A stretch of DNA of 11,664 nt from Planctomycetota bacterium. GTDB lineage: Bacteria > Planctomycetota > UBA1135 > UBA2386. A program made the position numbers and the translations under genes. Under the pieces are notes generated by a model. The model was not told the DNA's origin. It ran no database searches and worked only from the letters and a program-made list of their open reading frames with translations. Location: contig JAGQRA010000239.1 of NCBI GenBank assembly GCA_020425885.1, forward strand, positions 1-11,664, given 5' to 3'. Each line of letters begins with the position of its first letter. Within the stretch, counting starts at the first letter, position 1. This document shows positions 6,793-11,664 of the stretch, one piece after another.

Positions 6793-7397
6793 CGTCCACC
6801 TCCCGCGGTGCGTTCGATCGCTTCCATGACGCGACCATAGGTGCCGCAGCGGCAGAGGTTGCCGGACAGGTCGTGCACCATCTGCTCGCGGGTCGGGTGG
6901 CCGTGCTTCTGCAGACAGGCGAGCGAGGTCATCACCATGCCCGGCGTGCAGAAGCCGCATTGCATCGCATCGCACTTGCTGAACGACTCGACCAGCGGGT
7001 GCACGGCGTCACCTTCGCTGAGACTCTCGATGGTGGTGATGTCGTGGCCGACCGCGTCCATCGCCAGCATCAGGCAGCTGTTGATCGGCGCGCCGTCGAG
7101 GTGGACGGTGCAGCCGCCGCAGGCGCCGCGGTCGCAGATCTTCTTGGCGCCGGTCAGGTCGAGGCCGTCGCGCAGCGCGTCGAGCAGCGTGGTGCGGGTC
7201 TCGACCTCGAGCTGGCGGGCTTTGCCGTTGATGCGCAGCTGGATCTCGTGCGTGCCGGGGCCGAAGGCCTCGGGCTCGGGCGGCGAGATCGCAGGCACGG
7301 CGGCGCCGAGGCCGGTGGTCGCCGCCGAGGCGATGGCGGTGCCCTTGAGGAACGTGCGGCGCGAGAGACCCTTCGCAGGGTCGTGAGGGTGGGTCAT
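6789..7397 (-). CDS. Molybdenum hydroxylase [2Fe-2S] subunit with Tat signal peptide (PaoA/CoxS-like)
   Basis: This small electron-transfer subunit (202 residues) relays electrons from the molybdenum site to the FAD subunit. The first 40 residues form a twin-arginine signal peptide: SRRTFLKG at 12-19, then an Ala-rich hydrophobic stretch ending near AAVPA. The plant-type ferredoxin domain has Cys88, Cys93, Cys96 and Cys108 (ICDRGACGGCTVHLDG, then INSC). The all-helical second domain has Cys147, Cys150, Cys182 and Cys184 (CGFCTPGMVM and LCRCGTYGRV). All eight ligands for two [2Fe-2S] clusters are present. The ATG at 7397 was chosen because it puts the Tat motif at the proper distance from the N terminus. 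The frame runs on to 7553, but the extension is Arg/Pro-rich and unlike protein. It is the first gene of the operon, and the signal argues for a periplasmic complex like PaoABC. Confidence 0.95.
   Translation of the reverse strand: MTHPHDPAKGLSRRTFLKGTAIASAATTGLGAAVPAISPPEPEAFGPGTHEIQLRINGKARQLEVETRTTLLDALRDGLDLTGAKKICDRGACGGCTVHLDGAPINSCLMLAMDAVGHDITTIESLSEGDAVHPLVESFSKCDAMQCGFCTPGMVMTSLACLQKHGHPTREQMVHDLSGNLCRCGTYGRVMEAIERTAGGGR
6797..6804 (-). promoter_or_regulatory. Shine-Dalgarno for the catalytic-subunit gene
   Basis: Read on the minus strand, these bases are GGGAGGTG, four bases before the ATG at 6792. They also encode part of the Gly-Gly-Gly-Arg tail of the FeS subunit, so that tail may exist mainly to supply the ribosome-binding site. 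This sets the catalytic-subunit start at 6792. Confidence 0.75.
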
Positions 7398-7460
7398 GGT
7401 CTCACCGGGGAACGGGATGACGCGGCCGGACCAGTGTAGAGGAGTCGAGGTCAGGTCTCC

Positions 7461-7631
7461 ATGCCGTCTGCGGCTGGCGGTGCACGCACCCCGGTCTCGA
7501 AGATCGGGACCAGGGGGCGCCGGCTCGGGGAGTACCTGCACGTCGATCCACACATCGTGCGGAGCATCGTCGAGCGCGACCTGGACGGCCTGCTCGGATT
7601 CGTCCGGGCGATCAGAGATCGCATGGAGTGA
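7461..7631 (+). CDS. Possible small protein of 56 residues
   Basis: This short frame runs from an ATG at 7461 to TGA at 7629, with an in-frame TAG just upstream at 7437. The product is basic at the front (SKIGTRGRRLGEYL) and continues as VDPHIVRSIVERDLDGLLG, FVRAIRDRME, which looks like an amphipathic helical hairpin. Most third codon positions from about codon 13 are G or C, while second positions are rich in A and T. That is the pattern of real coding sequence here, and the opposite-strand frames read as low-quality Arg/Pro-rich sequence. The ribosome-binding site is poor (GGAGTCGAGGTCAGG, with the nearest purine run about 6-10 bases away). It is divergent from the hydroxylase operon and convergent with the esterase gene. 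It could be an intact small protein or the remaining C-terminal end of a lost gene. I recognise no family. Confidence 0.4.
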   Translation: MPSAAGGARTPVSKIGTRGRRLGEYLHVDPHIVRSIVERDLDGLLGFVRAIRDRME

Positions 7632-7637
7632 CCCTGG

Positions 7638-7660
7638 CCGGCGGCGAACGGCGTCGCCGG
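7638..7660. terminator. Strong hairpin between convergent genes, possible bidirectional terminator
   Basis: CCGGCGGCG pairs with CGTCGCCGG as nine base pairs including one G-T wobble, around a five-base AACGG loop. It sits between the end of the small plus-strand frame (7631) and the stop codon of the esterase gene (7663-7665). Neither strand has a T-tract after it, so it may work with Rho or as an mRNA 3' stabiliser. Confidence 0.45.
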
Positions 7661-7662
7661 GG

Positions 7663-8700
7663 CTACTTGCCCTGCTTGCCCGCGTCGGTCGCCTTGGTGT
7701 CGGCCGCCTTGTTCGCCTCTTCGACCGCGTCCTTGCCCGACAGCGCTGCGGCGACGAAGGTCAGCGAGGCCTCGACGTTGCCCTTCATCTTCGGGCTGCT
7801 CCAGGCGTGGCCGCCTTCTTCGACCTCGCGGAACAGGTGCTTGTGGCCGTTCGCCTTCATCACCTTGCTGAGCTCCTGGTTGGGCTCGAAGAAGCCGTAG
7901 TGGTCGTCGGTGCCGGCGTCGAAGTAGATCTGCAGCCCCTTCAGCTCCTCGGGCTTCTTCGTCGCGACGATGCCGAGCGGCATGATCGCCTGCCACTTCG
8001 CCTTGTCGATCGGATCGCCGAGCTGTTCGGCGATGCCGCCGTGCAGGTAGCGCATCACCATGCTCTCGGCCATGCCCTCGAGATCGGCCGGATCGGCGGG
8101 CAGGATCGCGGCCGAGTGCACCGCGACGGCGCCGAACAGTTCGGGGTGGCGCAACGCGATCTTCAAGGCGCCGAAACCGCCGGCGCTGACGCCCATCAGG
8201 GCGCGTTGCTCACGCTTGTCGGACAGCGGGTGCTGCTTCGGCAATTCCGTCAGCAGGTCGGTGACGATGCAGTCCTCGACGTCGCCGATGCCCTCGCCGT
8301 TCATGTAGGTGGTGCGGCCGCGGCGTCCGGTCGAGGCGCGGAACACGACCAGCGCCATGTCCGGGATCTTGCCTTCGCCGCGCAGCTTGTCGAGCACTTC
8401 GGCGCCGCCGCGGCCGAGCACGTCGTTGGCGCCGCCGAAGCCGGGCAGCCACAGGATCCACGGATACTTCTTGTCCTTGTCGGCCTCGGCATCGTGGCCC
8501 TTCGGCAGCAGGATGTAGTAGGCGGCCTCGCCGCTCTGCATCTTCTTGCTGGCGAACGTGCCGTTGGCGAAGGTGAAGTTCTCGAGCTTGGGTGAGAGGA
8601 ACTCGCGCGGACCGCGACCGCCACCGCGACCGTCGCGTTGGGCCGGCAGGGCGGCGAGCAAGGTCAGGGCGAAGAACAGTACGGACGTGGTTCGTTGCAT
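7663..8700 (-). CDS. Secreted alpha/beta hydrolase, esterase-D (PF00756-type) family
   Basis: This 345-residue putative esterase probably hydrolyses ester bonds outside the cytoplasm, on a substrate not predictable here. A signal peptide occupies residues 1-20 (MQRTTSVLFFALTLLAALPA, cleavage near Ala20-Gln21), followed by a Gly/Arg-rich linker. The hydrolase core begins near 57 (GEAAYYILLPKGHD) and has WLPGFGG at 84-90. The nucleophile is Ser172 in GVSAGGFGA, the acid is Asp265 or Asp266 in DAGTDDHYGF, and the base is His298 in EGGHAW, so the triad is complete. The last 25 residues are a charged Ala/Lys/Asp tail. The ATG at 8700 was chosen because it gives the signal peptide and follows GAGG six bases upstream; the frame continues to 8880 but reads as a shadow there. 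The gene lies 91 bases after the NTF2-like gene on the same strand and may share its transcript. Confidence 0.9.
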   Translation of the reverse strand: MQRTTSVLFFALTLLAALPAQRDGRGGGRGPREFLSPKLENFTFANGTFASKKMQSGEAAYYILLPKGHDAEADKDKKYPWILWLPGFGGANDVLGRGGAEVLDKLRGEGKIPDMALVVFRASTGRRGRTTYMNGEGIGDVEDCIVTDLLTELPKQHPLSDKREQRALMGVSAGGFGALKIALRHPELFGAVAVHSAAILPADPADLEGMAESMVMRYLHGGIAEQLGDPIDKAKWQAIMPLGIVATKKPEELKGLQIYFDAGTDDHYGFFEPNQELSKVMKANGHKHLFREVEEGGHAWSSPKMKGNVEASLTFVAAALSGKDAVEEANKAADTKATDAGKQGK

Positions 8701-8791
8701 ATGGGTCCTCGTGCGGGGGCGCGGGATTCTCGACCGTGCCCGTCGCGGCGGCAACGACTGCGGTCTCTGGTGGCGGCGCAAGACAAAGCTG

Positions 8792-9274
8792 TTACCCGTC
8801 GGAGCGGTCGCCGTTGGCGGCCGCGGCTTCGGCACTGGCTGCGCGCGAGGTGTGGTCGTGCAGGATGGCGACCGTGTCACCGTGCCGCCGCAGCACCAGC
8901 GAGAAAAAGCCGGCGTCGGGTTTGGCGCGGTCGAGTTCGTAGCGGCCGAGCAGCAGCGCGTGGTCGTCGCCGAGCGGCTGGAAGTCGAGCACGTGGAAGG
9001 TCAGCACGCCACGCGCCGCCGCGGTCGGGTAGCCGCGCTCGTAGTTGGCGAGCAGGTCCTGCTGGCCGCGGGTCAGGCCACCGCTGCCGAGGAATGTGAG
9101 CTCGGGGCCGGGCCAGTAGGTGGCGACGAAGGCGCGCAGGTCGCCGCGGTTCCATTGCTCGGCCTGCTCGTTCAGCACGCGTTCGCATTGTCCGCGCGTG
9201 AGCGGGCCGGCGTGGCAGGCGGTCATGGCGCCGGCGAGGAACGGAGCGAGGAGCTGGTGGCGAGGGCGCTTCAT
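8792..9274 (-). CDS. Exported SnoaL/DUF4440-type NTF2-fold protein, possible lipoprotein
   Basis: This protein of 160 residues belongs to the nuclear-transport-factor-2-like superfamily. Key segments are QAEQWNRGDLRAFVATYW (about 37-54), PGPELTFLGSG, LTRGQQDLLANYERGYP, LDFQPLGDDHALLLGRYEL and a closing FFSLVLRRHGDTVAILHDHTS. These match the SnoaL_3/DUF4440 pattern closely. Such domains form a cone-shaped pocket for small hydrophobic ligands, and many have no known reaction. The N terminus (KRPRHQLLAPFLAGAMTACHAG) is a signal peptide. Cys20 lies in MTAC, one residue off the usual lipobox, so lipid anchoring is possible but uncertain. The C-terminal 18 residues are Ala/Asp/Gly-rich and probably disordered. 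The ATG at 9274 was chosen for the signal peptide; the frame extends to 9703 but reads as low-quality shadow. Its ribosome-binding site is weak (GCCGAG), with a hairpin just upstream. Confidence 0.85.
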   Translation of the reverse strand: MKRPRHQLLAPFLAGAMTACHAGPLTRGQCERVLNEQAEQWNRGDLRAFVATYWPGPELTFLGSGGLTRGQQDLLANYERGYPTAAARGVLTFHVLDFQPLGDDHALLLGRYELDRAKPDAGFFSLVLRRHGDTVAILHDHTSRAASAEAAAANGDRSDG

Positions 9275-9287
9275 CTCGGCAATCGAA

Positions 9288-9304
9288 GCGACCGGGATGG
9301 TCGC
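9288..9304 (-). promoter_or_regulatory. Hairpin in the probable leader of the NTF2-like gene
   Basis: GCGACC and GGTCGC form a six-pair stem around a five-base loop, 13 bases upstream of the ATG at 9274. The start has only a weak ribosome-binding site next to the stem, so the fold could affect translation. This is structure seen by eye; any regulatory role is inference. Confidence 0.25.
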
Positions 9305-9590
9305 GGCAAGGGCTGTCGTCGCCGGTCGGCGGCTCCACGCGCGGGCCACAATGGTCGTGGAAGAACCTGGAGGTTCCGACGATCTCGGCGACGAGACCGG
9401 CGCCATGCCCCGAGCCACCCACGACGTGCGGCGCAAGTTCCGTCGCGGCCGGGGCAAGCGCAGCCGGTCGCCGCCAAGCATCGCCGCCGCTGCCAGCCAG
9501 TCCGCCGATGCCCCGTGAGCACGCGTTGCCAGGCTCGTGCCGAGGATCTCGTCGGCATGGACCGTGACCACTTCGATGCTCGAGCGAGCA

Positions 9591-9609
9591 GGCAACAGTT
9601 GAAGTTGCC
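9591..9609 (-). terminator. Hairpin downstream of the kelch gene, weak terminator candidate
   Basis: GGCAAC and GTTGCC form a perfect six-pair stem with a seven-base loop, about 30 bases beyond the kelch stop codon. It has no T-tract, so the terminator role is tentative. Confidence 0.25.
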
Positions 9610-9638
9610 GTAGTCGAAGCCGCCGATCCGCCTGCCGA

Positions 9639-11414
9639 TCAGCGTAGCCCGACCACGCCGCGCATCGCAGCGGTCGCCGCCAACCCGCCCGGGACGCTGG
9701 CATCGAGCACCAAGGCTTGGAAGTAGAGCGGCAGGCCGGCGAACGCCGACGACGCCGGCATCACCACTGGCCAGGTCGCCACGCCGCCGAGGTTGGCCAG
9801 GAACTGGATGATGTCGTTGCCGACGTAGGCCGTACAGCCCGTGAAGCCGAACGGCGACAGGTCGAGCGGCAGCGGAAAGACGCCGGCGAGCAGCGTGTTC
9901 GACAGCGACACGACGCCGATCGGGATGCTGAACGCCGGATGCAGGTCAGCGACGACGAGGTCGAAGGTGTCGTTGGTCCAGGGCAGCGAGGCGGGCTCGG
10001 GTGCGAGCGTCGGCACGCCGACGCCACCGGCACAGCCGACGCCGAACGACGTCGCGGTGGCGAGGTGGTCGGTCGCGTAGGCCATCGTCTGCCCGGCGTG
10101 CGAAACCACCCGGTGCGCCACCGGGTCGTGCACGAATGCCAGTGCCAGGGGCGGCCCGGCGGTCACGGGCAAGCGCTGGATCCAGTCGTAGCCGTCCCAC
10201 TCCCAGGTCTCGGAGTCGTAAGGCTGCCCACCCTGCAGTACGAGCAGGCGCCGGTCGGCGTCGTAGACCATGCCGGCGCGCTCGCGCGCGGTGGGGCCGT
10301 GTGCCGGCGAGAGCAGCGTCCAGTCGCCGTTGTCCCAGGCCCAGGTCTCGCCCGAGAGCCCGGTCGCGGTGTTGCCGCCGAAGCCAATGAGGCGACCGGT
10401 CGCGTCCGCGGCGAGGCCGTGGTTGAAGCGGGCGACAGGCACCGTGGCCGGCGCGAGCTGCGTCCAGCCGACGCCGTTCCACTCCCAGGTCGCGTCATCG
10501 CGCACCGTGCCCGCGAGTTGCCCGCCCCACAGGATGATGGTGCCGCGAGTGGCGTCGAAGGCCATCGCGTGACCGAAGCGCGCGGGTGGTTGCCCGCTGG
10601 GCGTGACGTCGCTCCAGGCTCCGCTGGCCCACACGTGCGTGCCCGCCACCGGCCACGACTGCGTCACGAGTTCCTGCCGCAGCGGATCGCGACACAGCGG
10701 CCCGACGCAGTACGGCGGCGAGGCGGCGCCGACGCTGTAGGTGGCGCCGTCCCAGAGGTAGGTGTAGACCCGGTGGCGGATCACCGTTCGTCCCGCGACC
10801 GGGTCGAATGCGCCGCCGGTATCGGTGGTCGGTACCTGGTTGTCGTGCGACCACCACAGCGAGTACTCCGGGTCCCAGCGCCGGAGGTCCTGCTGGAACA
10901 GCACCGTCGTGCCGATCGTGAAGCGGCCGCCGTGCAGCAGCACGCCGTGGATGCCTGCGGTGGTCATGGCCGCGGTCTGCCGCCCGTTACCCGACAGCAG
11001 TTGCGTCCAGGTCGCGCCGTCGTAGGCCCAGGTGTCGTTCAGGGTCGTGGCACCGCTCGACTCGCCGTCGGCGGCGATCACGCGCGACGTCGCGGCGTCG
11101 TAGGCCATGCCGAAGTTCCAGCGCGCCGGCGGCGACGCGACGGGCGACGTCTGGGTCCACGTTCCCGCGACGCCGTCGTACTCGTACGTCTGGTTCACGA
11201 TCGTCGGCCCGGCGAGCGTCTGGCCACCGAACGCGACCGCGACGTTGCGGCCCGGATCGAACACAACCTCGTGGTTGCGCCGCGCCGGCAGCGGCACGCT
11301 TGGCGTCAGCAGGGTCCAGGCCCCGCCGTCCCACGACCACTGGTCGCCGACGACCGTGGTCGGGGTGCGGCCGCCGTGGAGCATGACCGCCCCGGCGGCG
11401 CCGTCGAACCACAT
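9639..11414 (-). CDS. Secreted kelch-repeat (galactose-oxidase-like propeller) protein with Gly-x-Gly-Cys C-terminal domain; 5' end unresolved
   Basis: This is a large repeat protein with about nine kelch-like units visible. Blade signatures include DQWSWDGGAWTLL, DTWAYDGATWTQLL, ATWEWNGVGWTQL, ETWAWDNGDWTLL and ETWEWDGYDWIQR, alternating with (V/I)LxGG strands such as VMLHGG, VAFGG, IILWGG and IGFGG. The middle (about 170-270) is degenerate. There are no enzyme-type copper ligands that I can identify, so a binding or adhesive role is likelier than oxidase activity. From 454 to 591 there is a separate beta-rich domain starting TSFGVGCAGG (Cys461) with a second Cys527 in FTGC. Domains of this type end many secreted proteins in Planctomycetota and may serve sorting or surface attachment. 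The ATG at 11414 lies inside a kelch unit, lacks a Shine-Dalgarno and provides no signal peptide. The repeat frame is open to 11612 with no ATG, GTG or TTG, so this is not the true start. Confidence 0.85.
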   Translation of the reverse strand: MWFDGAAGAVMLHGGRTPTTVVGDQWSWDGGAWTLLTPSVPLPARRNHEVVFDPGRNVAVAFGGQTLAGPTIVNQTYEYDGVAGTWTQTSPVASPPARWNFGMAYDAATSRVIAADGESSGATTLNDTWAYDGATWTQLLSGNGRQTAAMTTAGIHGVLLHGGRFTIGTTVLFQQDLRRWDPEYSLWWSHDNQVPTTDTGGAFDPVAGRTVIRHRVYTYLWDGATYSVGAASPPYCVGPLCRDPLRQELVTQSWPVAGTHVWASGAWSDVTPSGQPPARFGHAMAFDATRGTIILWGGQLAGTVRDDATWEWNGVGWTQLAPATVPVARFNHGLAADATGRLIGFGGNTATGLSGETWAWDNGDWTLLSPAHGPTARERAGMVYDADRRLLVLQGGQPYDSETWEWDGYDWIQRLPVTAGPPLALAFVHDPVAHRVVSHAGQTMAYATDHLATATSFGVGCAGGVGVPTLAPEPASLPWTNDTFDLVVADLHPAFSIPIGVVSLSNTLLAGVFPLPLDLSPFGFTGCTAYVGNDIIQFLANLGGVATWPVVMPASSAFAGLPLYFQALVLDASVPGGLAATAAMRGVVGLR

Positions 11415-11664
11415 TGCCGCGCCATCGCGTGCGCTCGGCCCGGTCCCGACGTGCTGCGTCCAGTCCGTGCCGTCCCAGGTCCAGGTGTCCCCGAGATACG
11501 CAGGTGCCGCCGTCAGCCCGCCGAAGAGTACTGTGCGGCCGTGGTGCGTCGTGACGCGACAGACGATAGAGACCCTCCTGGGCCGAAACCGGCTGGCGCA
11601 CGTCGCTCTCGATCAGCGGGAGCCAGTCCCGCCCCGGTAAGCGCCGAAGCGCCGGGTAGCAGGC
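11415..11664 (-). pseudogene. Coding-like 5' extension of the kelch gene, apparently frameshifted and cut by the window edge
   Basis: In the kelch frame the codons just upstream of 11414 give a further repeat: VTTHHGRTVLFGG, then DTWTWDGTDWTQH, then PSARDGAA. So the gene plainly starts further upstream. That frame meets a TGA at 11615-11613 without passing an ATG, GTG or TTG. The next frame is open from the edge at 11664 to past this point and reads plausibly (RDWLPLIESDVRQPVSAQEG, then LYRLS), becoming Arg-rich only where the kelch frame takes over, near 11550. A one-base shift around 11553 would join the two frames. The options are a sequencing or assembly indel, a genuine inactivating frameshift, or two separate reading frames. 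I cannot choose from this sequence. Confidence 0.45.

Larger units (their letters stand above)
9275..9638. other. Non-coding region between the kelch gene and the NTF2-like gene
   Basis: I find no convincing gene in these 364 bases. Three perfect six-base inverted repeats stand out. GCGACC/GGTCGC (9288-9304, five-base loop) lies 13 bases before the NTF2-like start. GAACCT/AGGTTC (9363-9376, two-base centre) looks like a dyad operator. GGCAAC/GTTGCC (9591-9609, seven-base loop) lies about 30 bases past the kelch stop. No clear sigma-70 promoter is visible. A plus-strand frame from 9352 to 9518 reads as Arg/Ser/Pro-rich and is probably spurious. Confidence 0.6.

Noticed and set aside
3412..6840. 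A very long plus-strand open frame across the hydroxylase operon
   Set aside because: It is Arg/Ala/Gly-rich antisense reading of three clearly identified minus-strand genes. Lack of stops is an effect of high G+C content.
7398..7470. Possible minus-strand promoter ahead of the hydroxylase operon (TGGAGA, 17-base spacer, TACACT)
   Set aside because: Each element matches only four of six consensus bases, and the placement was chosen by eye. A promoter must exist near here, but this is not adequate evidence.
7396..8595. A 399-codon plus-strand open frame over the esterase gene
   Set aside because: It lies antisense to an esterase with signal peptide and full catalytic triad, and itself shows no recognisable domain.
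9352..9518. Plus-strand frame rich in Arg, Ser and Pro in the intergenic region
   Set aside because: No ribosome-binding site, low-complexity disordered product and no family resemblance. The codon-position signal is too weak to support a gene.
9275..9703. Longer version of the NTF2-like protein starting at 9703
   Set aside because: The added 143 residues overlap the kelch gene's end and place the signal peptide in the middle of the protein.
1..11664. CRISPR arrays, tRNA or rRNA genes, insertion sequences, prophage or toxin-antitoxin genes
   Set aside because: No spaced direct repeats, tRNA-like cloverleaf, rRNA signature, transposase or integrase motif was seen on either strand by eye.

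Overview
The window is about two-thirds G+C by eye, has strong G/C preference at third codon positions, and is densely coding. It looks like chromosomal DNA of a heterotrophic member of the Planctomycetota or a close relative. That placement is inference from gene content. The clues are a DPP-IV-type peptidase fused to a DUF1080 domain, a Tat-exported molybdenum hydroxylase, and a kelch-repeat protein ending in a Gly-x-Gly-Cys C-terminal domain of the sort that recurs in secreted proteins of that phylum. I see no rRNA, tRNA, CRISPR array, insertion sequence or phage gene.

Layout. (1) Positions 3-2660, plus strand: the 3' part of a large S9B (DPP-IV-like) serine peptidase whose start lies outside the window, ending in a DUF1080 / laminin-G-like domain. 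(2) Positions 2661-2787: a convergent intergenic region with three short hairpins in a row. (3) Positions 7397-2788, minus strand: a tightly packed five-gene operon. In transcription order it holds a Tat-signal [2Fe-2S] subunit, a molybdopterin-binding catalytic subunit, an FAD subunit that also carries [4Fe-4S]-type cysteines, an unrecognised 82-residue six-cysteine protein, and an unrecognised 159-residue probably beta-rich protein. Every junction is an overlap or a gap of 3-4 bases, with Shine-Dalgarno sequences built into the end of the preceding gene. (4) Positions 7461-7631, plus strand: a possible 56-codon small gene, divergent from the operon. (5) Positions 7638-7660: a strong hairpin between convergent genes. 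(6) Positions 8700-7663, minus: a secreted esterase-D-type alpha/beta hydrolase. (7) Positions 9274-8792, minus: an exported SnoaL/DUF4440-type NTF2-fold protein. (8) Positions 9275-9638: non-coding, with three inverted repeats. (9) Positions 11414-9639, minus, with coding signal continuing towards the window edge: a secreted kelch-repeat protein whose 5' end is not resolved.

How the genes fit together. The three hydroxylase subunits resemble the periplasmic aldehyde oxidoreductase type (E. coli PaoABC): an exported complex that oxidises aldehydes or N-heterocycles and passes electrons through FeS and FAD centres. The Tat signal sits only on the small subunit, so the other two probably cross the membrane with it. 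The two uncharacterised genes that finish the operon are the best candidates for something new, because they are translationally linked to the FAD subunit. The remaining genes (peptidase, esterase, NTF2-like protein, kelch protein) look like an envelope or secreted degradative set with no evident shared pathway. All functional calls rest on motifs read by eye; no database search was possible.
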